Of a stretch of DNA of 12,952 bases, positions 1 through 6,740 are shown one piece after another (positions within the stretch are counted from its first letter, which is position 1; the number at the start of each line of letters is the position of its first letter). Below the pieces are notes generated by a model. That model ran no database searches, was not told where the DNA came from, and saw only the letters and a list, made by a program, of their open reading frames with translations. This DNA is from JAKOQB01 sp036824465 (GTDB taxonomy: Bacteria > Pseudomonadota > Gammaproteobacteria > Burkholderiales > Burkholderiaceae_F), in contig DAITAC010000108.1 of NCBI GenBank assembly GCA_036824465.1, positions 1 to 12,952 of the forward strand, given 5' to 3'. Position numbers and translations under genes: made by a program.

Positions 1-1
1 C

Positions 2-451
2 CAGATGGGGGCCGAGATCGATTTCGGCAGCGATTACATCGAGGCGCGTGCCGGCGGGATCGTGAGCGCGATCGATTATGACTGCACGGCGATCCCCGAC
101 GCCGCAATGACTGCCGCCATCGTCGCGCTGTTCGCGCGCGGGCGGACTGTGTTGCGTGGCATCGGTTCGTGGCGCGTGAAGGAGACCGATCGTATCGCCG
201 CGATGGCGACCGAACTGCGCAAACTCGGGGCACGGGTGCAAGAGGGCACCGACTGGATCGCGATCGATCCGCCGGCAACCGTGCGTGAAGCCACGATCGA
301 CACCTACGACGATCACCGCATCGCGATGTGTTTTTCGCTCGCCGCCGCCGCCGGCGTGCCAATCCACATCCGCGATCCGCGTTGCGTGGCGAAGACCTTT
401 CCCGATTTCTTCGACCGGCTTGATCAGTTGGTCCAGCGGCCGGCGCAATGA
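2..451 (+). CDS. aroA: 3-phosphoshikimate 1-carboxyvinyltransferase (EPSP synthase), C-terminal part
   Basis: Transfers enolpyruvyl from phosphoenolpyruvate to shikimate-3-phosphate in the cytoplasmic shikimate pathway. The gene enters from the left edge, so only the last ~149 residues of a protein usually about 430 long are visible. The frame is open from base 2, and an ATG at base 5 is internal. Conserved family motifs are present in order: IPDAAM, whose Asp is the catalytic residue in E. coli AroA; the second signature RVKETDRIAAM with its Lys-Glu pair; DDHRIAM; and the C-terminal CVAKTFPDFF, whose Lys also lines the active site. The stop TGA overlaps the ATG of cmk (ATGA), so the two genes are probably translationally coupled. 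No damage is seen in the visible part. The identification is secure; the partial state is a window effect. Confidence 0.96.
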   Translation, partial: QMGAEIDFGSDYIEARAGGIVSAIDYDCTAIPDAAMTAAIVALFARGRTVLRGIGSWRVKETDRIAAMATELRKLGARVQEGTDWIAIDPPATVREATIDTYDDHRIAMCFSLAAAAGVPIHIRDPRCVAKTFPDFFDRLDQLVQRPAQ

Positions 452-1101
452 CGACCCCTGTCATCGCGATCGACGGACCGACGGCATCCGGAAAAGGGAC
501 GGTGGCTGCGCGCGTGGCTGCCGCCCTCGGATTTCACTACCTCGACAGCGGCGCGCTGTACCGACTGGTGGCGCTGCGGGCATTGGAGTCCAACGTAGCG
601 GCCGACGACGGTGATGCGCTCGCCCGACTTGCGTCCATGCTGAGGCCCGCGTTTGACGAAGGGCGCGTATCGCTGGACGGTCGCGATGTGACGGATGCCA
701 TCCGCACGGAAGAGGTGAGCCAGTTGACTTCGCGCATTGCGGTCCATGCGCCGGTGCGAACGGCACTGCTTACTCTGCAGCGATCATTCCAGCGACCGCC
801 GGGGCTGGTCGCCGATGGCCGTGACATGGGGACGGTCGTGTTCCCGGACGCTGGGCTGAAGGTGTATCTGACCGCGAGCGTCGAGGCGCGTGCCGATCGC
901 CGGCATAAGCAGTTGATTGAAAAGGGCTTTCCAACTACACTTGCTGCCCTTTTGCAGGATTTGCGGGAACGTGACGAACGCGACACCAAGCGCTCCGCGT
1001 CCCCGCTGAAACCCGCAGAGGACGCGTATCAGCTGGATTCTTCGCGGCTATCGATCGATGAGGTCGTTGCGCAGATTCTGAACTGGTACGCGCAGGGTTA
1101 G
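448..1101 (+). CDS. cmk: (d)CMP kinase (cytidylate kinase)
   Basis: Phosphorylates CMP and dCMP with ATP in pyrimidine nucleotide recycling, in the cytoplasm. The 217-residue length is normal for the bacterial family. Visible motifs are the P-loop GPTASGKGT (residues 10-18), the nucleotide-binding stretch LDSGALYR (32-39), VADGRDMGT (121-129), and an Arg-rich lid ERDERDTKRSASPLKPAEDA (174-193), which in this family contacts phosphates. The start overlaps the aroA stop by 4 bases. rpsA follows after 105 bases; the cmk-rpsA pair is widely conserved in proteobacteria, and in E. coli rpsA promoters lie partly inside cmk. A perfect GC hairpin begins at the last base of the stop codon. Function is assigned from family motifs with high confidence. 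Confidence 0.97.
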   Translation: MTTPVIAIDGPTASGKGTVAARVAAALGFHYLDSGALYRLVALRALESNVAADDGDALARLASMLRPAFDEGRVSLDGRDVTDAIRTEEVSQLTSRIAVHAPVRTALLTLQRSFQRPPGLVADGRDMGTVVFPDAGLKVYLTASVEARADRRHKQLIEKGFPTTLAALLQDLRERDERDTKRSASPLKPAEDAYQLDSSRLSIDEVVAQILNWYAQG

Positions 1102-1120
1102 GCCGCGCGGTGGCGCGGCC
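1101..1120 (+). promoter_or_regulatory. Perfect GC hairpin at the cmk stop, in the rpsA leader
   Basis: GGCCGCGC (1101-1108) and GCGCGGCC (1113-1120) form an 8-bp perfect stem with a 4-base loop GGTG. The last G of the cmk stop codon is the first stem base. No T-tract follows, so it is not a standard intrinsic terminator. It lies 86 bases before the chosen rpsA start. In E. coli the rpsA leader is structured and lacks a canonical Shine-Dalgarno, allowing autoregulation by S1. A similar role, or an RNA-processing or 3'-end protection role for cmk, is inference. Confidence 0.45.
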
Positions 1121-1206
1121 ATGGGTGCGCGTCGAATCCGGTTCTTCTCGGCGCGTGGTGTTCAACACCGCCTGGGCGCAAAGCCTGAGCGTGCTTGAAA
1201 GTCATT

Positions 1207-2910
1207 ATGTCTTCCGTTGCAACTCAACCTCCAATGGCAAAGGAAAGCTTTGCCGCGCTGTTCGAAGAAAGCCTGTCGCGCAAGGAAATGCGCCAGGGCG
1301 AAGTCATTACTGCAGAAGTGATCCGCGTTGACTACAACTTCGTGGTCGTCAATGCCGGCCTCAAGTCCGAGGCCTATATCCCGATTGAGGAATTCAAGAA
1401 CGATATCGGGCAGCTCGACGTCAAGCCCGGTGACTTTGTCCCGGTCGCGATCGAGTCGCTCGAAAACGGCTATGGTGACACGATCCTGTCGCGCGACAAG
1501 GCCAAGCGGCTCGCCGCGTGGATGAATCTCGAGCGCGCACTGGACAACAGCGAACTCGTTACCGGCACGGTCACCGGCAAGGTCAAGGGCGGATTGACCG
1601 TGATGACCAACGGCATCCGCGCGTTCCTGCCGGGCTCGCTGGTCGATGTGCGACCGATGAAGGACACCTCGGGCCTCGAGGGCAAGACGCTCGACTTCAA
1701 GGTGATCAAGCTTGACCGCAAGCGCAACAACGTCGTGCTGTCACGCCGCGCGGTGGTCGAAGCCAGCATGGGCGAAGAGCGCCAGAAGCTGCTCGAGACA
1801 CTGAAAGAGGGCGCCACCGTCAAGGGCGTGGTGAAGAACATCACCGACTACGGCGCGTTCGTCGATCTGGGTGGAATCGACGGCCTGTTGCACATCACCG
1901 ATCTGGCGTGGCGCCGCGTGCGTCACCCGAGCGAAGTGGTAAGTGTCGGTCAGGAAATCACCGCCAAGGTGCTGAAGTTCGACCAGGAGAAGAACCGCGT
2001 CTCGCTCGGCGTCAAGCAACTGGGCGAGGATCCGTGGGTGGGGCTCGGCCGCCGCTATCCACAGGGCACGCGGCTGTTTGGCAAGATCACGAACATCACC
2101 GACTACGGTGGCTTCGTTGAGATCGAGCCGGGCATCGAAGGCCTGGTGCACGTGTCCGAAATGGACTGGACGAACAAGAATGTCGACCCGAAGAAGGTCG
2201 CGCAGCTGGGTGACGAGGTCGAGGTCATGGTGCTCGAGATCGACGAAGAGCGCCGCCGCATCTCGCTTGGCATGAAGCAGTGCAAGCCCAACCCGTGGGA
2301 AGACTTCTCCCTGTCGCACAAGAAGGGCGACAAGGTCAAGGGACAGATCAAGTCGATCACCGACTTCGGCGTGTTTATCGGTCTGCCGGGAAACATCGAC
2401 GGCCTGGTGCATCTGTCGGACCTGTCGTGGAACGAGCCCGGCGAAGAAGCCGTGCGCAAGTACAAGAAGGGTGACGACGTCGAGGCAGTGGTGCTGGCGA
2501 TCGATGTCGAGCGTGAGCGCATTTCGCTCGGCGTCAAGCAGATGGGCGGTGATCCGTTCACCAACTACGCTGGCACGCACGAAAAGGGATCGGTCATCAC
2601 CGGTACGGTCAAGAGCGTGGATCCGAAAGGTGCGGTGATTGCACTCGATGGCGACATCGAGGGTTATCTGCGCGCGTCGGAGATCTCGAGCGATCGAGTC
2701 GAGGACGCCCGCAATCACCTGAAGGAGGGCGACAAGGTCACGGCGCTGATCCTCAATGTCGACCGCAAGAACCGCAGCATCAATCTGTCGATCAAGGCAA
2801 GGGACAATGTCGAGGCGGCGGAGGCGATGGCGCGGATGCAGGCCGAGACGGCCAGTGGCACGACCAATCTGGGCGCGCTGCTGAAGGCGAAACTCGACAA
2901 GACGACCTAA
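1207..2910 (+). CDS. rpsA: 30S ribosomal protein S1
   Basis: Binds mRNA upstream of the start codon and helps the 30S subunit load structured messages. The 567 residues fit the usual ~560. Six S1 (OB-fold) repeats are visible, at roughly 28-93, 111-176, 197-265, 282-352, 369-439 and 456-525. The last four carry the typical pattern of G-x-I/V-x-x-I-T-D-Y/F-G near the start and I/V-S-L-G-x-K-Q near the end, degenerate in repeat 6. Repeats 3 and 4 share a 17-base exact DNA repeat (1837-1853 and 2092-2108), explained by conserved protein sequence. I chose ATG 1207 because the family begins shortly before ESFAALFEES. ATG 1234 is a second candidate, and an upstream in-frame TTG at 1195 is unlikely. 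No good Shine-Dalgarno precedes 1207, which matches the known weak leader of E. coli rpsA. ihfB follows on the same strand. Confidence 0.97.
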   Translation: MSSVATQPPMAKESFAALFEESLSRKEMRQGEVITAEVIRVDYNFVVVNAGLKSEAYIPIEEFKNDIGQLDVKPGDFVPVAIESLENGYGDTILSRDKAKRLAAWMNLERALDNSELVTGTVTGKVKGGLTVMTNGIRAFLPGSLVDVRPMKDTSGLEGKTLDFKVIKLDRKRNNVVLSRRAVVEASMGEERQKLLETLKEGATVKGVVKNITDYGAFVDLGGIDGLLHITDLAWRRVRHPSEVVSVGQEITAKVLKFDQEKNRVSLGVKQLGEDPWVGLGRRYPQGTRLFGKITNITDYGGFVEIEPGIEGLVHVSEMDWTNKNVDPKKVAQLGDEVEVMVLEIDEERRRISLGMKQCKPNPWEDFSLSHKKGDKVKGQIKSITDFGVFIGLPGNIDGLVHLSDLSWNEPGEEAVRKYKKGDDVEAVVLAIDVERERISLGVKQMGGDPFTNYAGTHEKGSVITGTVKSVDPKGAVIALDGDIEGYLRASEISSDRVEDARNHLKEGDKVTALILNVDRKNRSINLSIKARDNVEAAEAMARMQAETASGTTNLGALLKAKLDKTT

Positions 2911-2918
2911 GCACAGGC

Positions 2919-2937
2919 CGGTGCGCGGCGCGCACCG
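2919..2937 (+). promoter_or_regulatory. Perfect GC hairpin between rpsA and ihfB
   Basis: CGGTGCGC (2919-2926) pairs perfectly with GCGCACCG (2930-2937) around a 3-base GGC loop. No T-run follows, so full termination is unlikely. It starts 8 bases after the rpsA stop and ends 10 or 19 bases before the two candidate ihfB starts. It could protect the rpsA 3' end, lower read-through, or mask ihfB initiation. These roles are inference. Confidence 0.45.
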
Positions 2938-2956
2938 ATGACGGCTCATGAAGATG

Positions 2957-3280
2957 ATGACGAAATCGGAGTTGATCGCGCACCTGGCGGAGCGCAATCC
3001 GCGCCTGGTCGCGCGTGATGCCGATGAAGCCGTCAAGACAATGCTTGATGCCATGAGCGATGCGCTGGCGCAGGGCAGCCGGATCGAGATTCGCGGGTTC
3101 GGCAGCTTTGCGCTTAACTACCGCCCGCCTCGTGTCGGCCGCAATCCGAAGTCGGGCGAGCGGGTGCACGTGCCTGCAAAGCACGTTCCGCACTTCAAGG
3201 CTGGCAAGGAACTGCGCGAGCGGGTTGACCAGGCGCCGCGCAGCGACGGTGATGGCGTTGAAGAAGACACGAGTGACTGA
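2957..3280 (+). CDS. ihfB: Integration host factor subunit beta
   Basis: Forms with IhfA the DNA-bending heterodimer used in transcription, replication and recombination. The 107 residues match the HU/IHF fold. The N-terminus MTKSELIAHL is the family start, followed by RIEIRGFGSF, the DNA-intercalating arm region PPRVGRNPKSGE, and VPHFKAGKELRERV. The tail after this (about residues 95-107, rich in Asp/Glu) is longer than in the 94-residue E. coli protein; acidic extensions are common in betaproteobacteria. Three ATG codons lie close together, at 2948, 2954 and 2957. I prefer 2957 by homology, although 2948 is possible and no strong Shine-Dalgarno decides. The gene sits directly after rpsA, as in E. 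coli, and ends before a strong terminator. Confidence 0.95.
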   Translation: MTKSELIAHLAERNPRLVARDADEAVKTMLDAMSDALAQGSRIEIRGFGSFALNYRPPRVGRNPKSGERVHVPAKHVPHFKAGKELRERVDQAPRSDGDGVEEDTSD

Positions 3281-3297
3281 TCGTCAATGTATCTGGC

Positions 3298-3325
3298 ATG
3301 AGCCCCGCGCCGCGGGGCTTTTTTT
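3298..3325 (+). terminator. Intrinsic terminator after ihfB
   Basis: AGCCCCGC (3301-3308) and GCGGGGCT (3312-3319) form a perfect 8-bp stem with a 3-base loop, followed by seven T residues (3319-3325). It lies 20 bases after the ihfB stop and should end the rpsA-ihfB transcripts. The stem arms are identical to those of the terminator after the comEA-like gene. Confidence 0.92.
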
Positions 3326-3344
3326 CGCCCGCAACGTGACTGCG

Positions 3345-3372
3345 CCGACAGCCCGCGTCGGCACTTTACAAT
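3345..3372 (+). promoter_or_regulatory. Probable sigma-70-type promoter for lapA-lapB
   Basis: A -35-like CCGACA (3345-3350, four of six consensus bases) is followed after 16 bases by TACAAT (3367-3372, five of six). Transcription would start near 3379, about 20 bases before the lapA ATG. It lies directly after the ihfB terminator, where a new promoter is expected. This is read from consensus only. Confidence 0.5.
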
Positions 3373-3400
3373 CGATCCCTCCTTCTTCACCTTTGCTCCG

Positions 3401-3754
3401 ATGAACGCATTCGCGTGGCTGGTCAGGCTGGCCTTCTTTGCCATCGTGCTGTGGTTCGCGCTGAAGAATCTCACGCCGGTGCGGGTGCAACTGACCGAGA
3501 CGCTGCAATGGGAAGGCGTGCCGCTGATCATCGTGATGCTCGTGTGCCTGCTGATCGGCGTGCTTGCCGGCGCGATGGCGATGGCGCCGAAGGTGTTTCG
3601 GCTGCGCCGCCAGATCGCTGCGGCCGAGGCCAAGTCTGCGCAGGCGCCGCCGACGATTCGGCGTGGACCGGAGACGATCTCAGGTGTAGTCAACATGGCA
3701 CGCAACGCCGGCGCGGTCGGCGAACTGGACAGCGATACGCGGATCCGCGAATGA
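3401..3754 (+). CDS. lapA: LapA-domain inner membrane protein
   Basis: A small inner membrane protein (117 residues) of the LapA/DUF1049 family. In E. coli, LapA works with LapB in the assembly and regulation of lipopolysaccharide. Two hydrophobic segments are visible, at residues ~7-23 and ~40-63. They are separated by a short loop containing the family-typical NLTPVRVQL stretch. A basic, Ala-rich helix follows (FRLRRQIAAAEAK), then a polar tail on the probable cytoplasmic side. There is no convincing Shine-Dalgarno before the ATG. lapB begins within 8 bases of the stop, so the two are almost certainly co-transcribed. Assignment rests on topology, motif and the neighbouring lapB; sequence conservation in this family is low. 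Confidence 0.85.
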   Translation: MNAFAWLVRLAFFAIVLWFALKNLTPVRVQLTETLQWEGVPLIIVMLVCLLIGVLAGAMAMAPKVFRLRRQIAAAEAKSAQAPPTIRRGPETISGVVNMARNAGAVGELDSDTRIRE

Positions 3755-3761
3755 CGTGCCC

Positions 3762-4928
3762 ATGGGCGACTTCGAGCTCTGGTATCTGATCCTGCTGCCG
3801 GTCCTGTTTGCGGCCGGCTGGTGGCTGCGCGGCGTTGATACGCGCGCGCGCGGCGCCGACCCGCAGGAGACGCCACGCTCGATGTTTCGCGGCCTGAATT
3901 TCTTCCTTAACGAGCAGCCGGATAAGGCGATCGATGCCTTCATCGAGGTGGTCAAGCTCGACACCGAAACCATCGAGCTGCACCATGCGCTGGGCAATCT
4001 GTTTCGCCGCCGCGGCGAGATCGATCGCGCAGTGCGCATCCATACTCATCTGTTCAATCGCGCTGATCTGCCTGCAGCCGAGCGCGGCAACGCGCTGGCT
4101 GAGCTGGGCCAGGACTTTCTGAAGGGGGGGCTCCTCGATCGCGCGGAAGATGCATTCATCCGGCTGCGCGATGATCCGCACCACCGGCTTGACGCATTGC
4201 GTTCGCTGGCGCGGATCTACGAAATGGAACGCGAGTGGATCAAGGCGATTGACTGCGCGCGGCGACTCGAACGCGAGGCTGGCGAATCGCATCACGCGGC
4301 GATCGCGCACTTTCACTGTGAACTGGCGGATCAGGCGCTCGCCAAATCCGATCTCGATGCCGCGCAGCGCTTTCTGTCAGACGCGCAGGTGTCGAATCGC
4401 AAGTCGGTGCGCGCGGCAATCATCGCCGGTGAGCTCGCATCGCGCCGCGGTGATCTGGAGCTGGCGATCAAGCTGTGGACACAGATTGAGTCGACATCAC
4501 CCGAACACCTGGCATTGATCGCGCCCCGCCTGACCGATGCATTTGACAGGATCGGGCGACGTGCCGAAGCGTTGAACCTGTTGCGCCGAAACCTGATGGA
4601 CACGCCGTCTATCGATCTGCTTGACATCACAGTTCAGCGCGTTGCTGAATGGGAGAGCCACGCGGCCGCGGAGCAGTTGCTGCGCAATGAGTTGAAGCGC
4701 CATCCTTCACTGCTTGGCTACGAACGCTTGCTTTCGATGCGCGCTCCGTCCGACGACGTGCTGGCCGGGTTGCATCCGCTGATTCAGGCGCAGGCGCGCA
4801 AGCTGGCGCGTTATCGCTGTACCAAGTGCGGTTTTCGCGCGCGCGAGTTTCATTGGCAATGTCCTGGATGTACGAGTTGGGACAGCTACCCGCCGCGCCG
4901 GATCGAAGAACTCGACCTCGCTGCCTGA
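3762..4928 (+). CDS. lapB: Lipopolysaccharide assembly protein B
   Basis: In E. coli, LapB (YciM) is an essential membrane-anchored adaptor that helps FtsH degrade LpxC, so setting the level of lipid A synthesis. The 388 residues match the usual ~389. An N-terminal membrane segment (about 5-23) is followed by tetratricopeptide repeats; FFLNEQPDKAIDAFIEVVKL and LGNLFRRRGEIDRAVRIH are clear units. A C-terminal rubredoxin-like zinc/iron site follows, with Cys at 353, 356, 367 and 370 (CTKC and CPGC). Its position 7 bases after lapA supports the assignment. I chose ATG 3762 because the family starts close to the membrane segment; GTG 3756 would add two residues. A run of seven G at 4124-4130 lies inside the gene, but the frame is intact. 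Confidence 0.95.
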   Translation: MGDFELWYLILLPVLFAAGWWLRGVDTRARGADPQETPRSMFRGLNFFLNEQPDKAIDAFIEVVKLDTETIELHHALGNLFRRRGEIDRAVRIHTHLFNRADLPAAERGNALAELGQDFLKGGLLDRAEDAFIRLRDDPHHRLDALRSLARIYEMEREWIKAIDCARRLEREAGESHHAAIAHFHCELADQALAKSDLDAAQRFLSDAQVSNRKSVRAAIIAGELASRRGDLELAIKLWTQIESTSPEHLALIAPRLTDAFDRIGRRAEALNLLRRNLMDTPSIDLLDITVQRVAEWESHAAAEQLLRNELKRHPSLLGYERLLSMRAPSDDVLAGLHPLIQAQARKLARYRCTKCGFRAREFHWQCPGCTSWDSYPPRRIEELDLAA

Positions 4929-5028
4929 CGTGCGCCTTCGGCGCGGACGATGCTTGCACGTGTCAACGCGTTCAAGATCGATGGCGTTGAGGGTGGGCGC
5001 GCGGCGGCAAGCGCTGCGCGCAAACTCA

Positions 5029-5034
5029 AGGGAG
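5029..5034 (+). promoter_or_regulatory. Shine-Dalgarno for the comEA-like gene
   Basis: AGGGAG lies 7 bases before ATG 5042. It is one of the few good ribosome sites in the window and fixes this start. The 113-base gap after lapB contains only a small 5-bp hairpin (4932-4944) and no clear promoter, so expression from the lap promoter is possible. Confidence 0.75.
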
Positions 5035-5041
5035 AAATCGC

Positions 5042-5662
5042 ATGTATCGAGTTTTGCGCGCGTTGATCATTGCGCTGGTGTTGGGTCTTGTTGGGACGGC
5101 CGCGTTTGCCGCCTTCGACGTCAACACGGCGAACCAGGCTCAGTTCGAGCAGGTCAAGGGCATCGGACCGGCCAAGGCGAAAGCCATCATCGAGGAGCGG
5201 ACGAAGAACGGTCCCTTCAGGAGCGTCGAGGATCTGGAGAAGCGAACCACTGGCATCGGTGCGAAGACGCTTGAAAGTCTGAAAGAGGCTGGAGCGACGG
5301 TCGGCGGAGTCGGTCTCGCGGCACCCGCGAAGGCGGTGCCGGCGAAAGCCGCAGGGCCCGCCGCGGCGCCGGCCAAGGCAGCCGCGCCAGCAGCGCCTTC
5401 GTCAACTGCAGCCGGTCCGTCCGCTCAGCCCAAGATGACAGCGCCGGCATCAGCACCGGCAGCCGCGCCGGGCAAGGACGCGGGCAAGCCGTCAGCGGAC
5501 GCCAAGAAGGACGCCGACACGGCGAAAGCGAGCGCCAAAGCTGAGAAGTCCGCGAAGAACAAGGCGGACACCAAGCCCGAAGCGAAGAAGACAGCAGAGA
5601 AGGACACGAAGAAGTCCGACAAGGACAAACCGGAAGCGACCAAGAGCGAGAAGAAATCCTGA
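5042..5662 (+). CDS. ComEA-like secreted helix-hairpin-helix DNA-binding protein with Ala/Pro/Lys tail
   Basis: Probably a periplasmic DNA-binding protein. Residues 1-23 form a signal peptide: basic start, hydrophobic core, then an AFA-type cleavage site. Residues ~26-85 are a tandem helix-hairpin-helix domain of the ComEA type, with VNTANQ, the hairpin KGIGPAKAKAII and the second hairpin GIGAKTLESL. In competent bacteria, ComEA proteins bind incoming DNA in the periplasm. The unusual part is residues ~92-206: low-complexity Ala/Pro/Lys, with PAKA-type units first and then a highly charged Lys-rich end with net positive charge, resembling histone H1-like bacterial tails. Small betaproteobacterial ComEA homologues often lack so long a tail. 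Several competence roles, or general DNA binding, remain open. A terminator follows. Confidence 0.85.
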   Translation: MYRVLRALIIALVLGLVGTAAFAAFDVNTANQAQFEQVKGIGPAKAKAIIEERTKNGPFRSVEDLEKRTTGIGAKTLESLKEAGATVGGVGLAAPAKAVPAKAAGPAAAPAKAAAPAAPSSTAAGPSAQPKMTAPASAPAAAPGKDAGKPSADAKKDADTAKASAKAEKSAKNKADTKPEAKKTAEKDTKKSDKDKPEATKSEKKS

Positions 5663-5683
5663 TCAGCGCGTTGCCACCGATGA

Positions 5684-5710
5684 ATGAGCCCCGCCGCGTG
5701 CGGGGCTTTT
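5684..5710 (+). terminator. Intrinsic terminator after the comEA-like gene
   Basis: AGCCCCGC (5687-5694) pairs perfectly with GCGGGGCT (5700-5707) around a 5-base loop, followed by four T residues. It lies 24 bases after the stop. The arms and the preceding ATG are the same as in the terminator after ihfB; only the loop and T-run length differ. Confidence 0.85.
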
Positions 5711-5825
5711 CATTTCGGCAGGTGCTGCAGCGAATGGGGCATACACGCGCCGTTTAATGAGGCAGGGGCGATCGGCGAGTCCGATCTCGCTGCACTAGAC
5801 TCGGCGCAACGACTCGCTCAAGACG

Positions 5826-6734
5826 ATGCCCGCCTATCCAACCATCGAATACACGATCGGCAACACACCGCTCGTGAGACTGCAACGCTTGCCAGGTCCG
5901 GACGGCGCGACGCGCGGCAATGTGATTCTCGGCAAACTCGAAGGCGACAATCCGGGCGGATCGGTCAAGGACCGACCGGCGTATTCGATGATTCGCCGCG
6001 CCGAAGAGCGCGGCGACATCAGACCCGGCGATCGGCTGATTGAAGCAACCAGCGGCAACACCGGCATCGCGCTCGCGATGATCGCGGCGATGAAGGGATA
6101 CCGGATGACGCTGATCATGCCGGACGATCTCTCGGCCGAGCGGCGTGCATCGATGCGGGCGTTCGGGGCCGAACTGATCCTCACGCCCGCGTCAAAAGGG
6201 GGCATGGAATACGCGCGCGATCTGGCGCTGCAGATGCAGGCCAATGGCGAAGGCAAAGTGCTCGACCAGTTCGCCAACGCCGACAATCCACGCGCGCACT
6301 ACGAGACCACGGGCCCCGAGATCTGGCGTGATACGCAGGGTCATATCACCCACTTCGTCAGCAGCATGGGCACGACCGGCACCATCATGGGAGTGAGCCG
6401 CTTTCTGAAGGAACAGAATCCGGCGATCCAGATCATCGGCGCGCAGCCGGCGGAAGGCTCGCGAATTCCCGGCATCCGCAAGTGGCCCGAGGCGTATCTA
6501 CCGAAGATCTACGATGCGACCCGCGTTGATCGGCTCGAATACGTTTCGCAAGCCGAGGCCGAAGCAATGGCGCGCCGCATGGCCGCGGAAGAAGGTGTTT
6601 TCGGCGGCATCTCCTCGGGTGGCGCCTGCGCGATCGCGCTGCGCATTGCAGAGGAAGTTCAGAACGCGACGATCGTCTTCATCATCTGCGATCGTGGCGA
6701 TCGCTATTTGTCGACCGGCGTCTTCTCTGCCTGA
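5826..6734 (+). CDS. cysM: Cysteine synthase B (O-acetylserine/thiosulfate type)
   Basis: A PLP enzyme that makes cysteine from O-acetylserine, or S-sulfocysteine when thiosulfate is the sulfur donor. The 302 residues match the CysM subfamily (about 300) and align well with E. coli CysM as I remember it. Motifs are IGNTPLVRLQ at the start, the PLP Lys in GGSVKDR (Lys48), the substrate loop ATSGNTG (74-80), the phosphate-binding SSMGTTGT (179-186), IPGIRKWPEAYLP, and the C-terminal CDRGDRYLSTG. CysM is preferred over CysK because the IPGIR-WP and CDRGDRYLS stretches are CysM-like. The 163-base upstream gap holds the previous terminator and a -10-like TTTAAT (5753-5758) without a matching -35. 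The gene ends only 6 bases from the stop of an opposing PLP gene. Confidence 0.95.
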   Translation: MPAYPTIEYTIGNTPLVRLQRLPGPDGATRGNVILGKLEGDNPGGSVKDRPAYSMIRRAEERGDIRPGDRLIEATSGNTGIALAMIAAMKGYRMTLIMPDDLSAERRASMRAFGAELILTPASKGGMEYARDLALQMQANGEGKVLDQFANADNPRAHYETTGPEIWRDTQGHITHFVSSMGTTGTIMGVSRFLKEQNPAIQIIGAQPAEGSRIPGIRKWPEAYLPKIYDATRVDRLEYVSQAEAEAMARRMAAEEGVFGGISSGGACAIALRIAEEVQNATIVFIICDRGDRYLSTGVFSA

Positions 6735-6740
6735 TGCAGG

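Noticed and set aside
1741..3054. A long open frame (437 codons) on the minus strand opposite rpsA.
   Set aside because: It lies antisense to a certain gene in GC-rich DNA, where codon bias keeps the mirror frame open. The translation shows no recognisable domain.
4124..4130. A run of seven G inside lapB, considered as a phase-variable tract or frameshift.
   Set aside because: The frame is continuous through it and the protein has family length. lapB is essential in E. coli, so switching it off would be unlikely.
4932..4944. A small GCGCC-TTC-GGCGC hairpin after lapB as a terminator.
   Set aside because: It has only five pairs and no T-run, too weak to call.
5753..5801. TTTAAT (5753-5758) and TAGACT (5796-5801) as -10 boxes for cysM.
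   Set aside because: Neither has a reasonable -35 at 16-18 bases. A promoter must exist after the terminator, but its position cannot be read with confidence.
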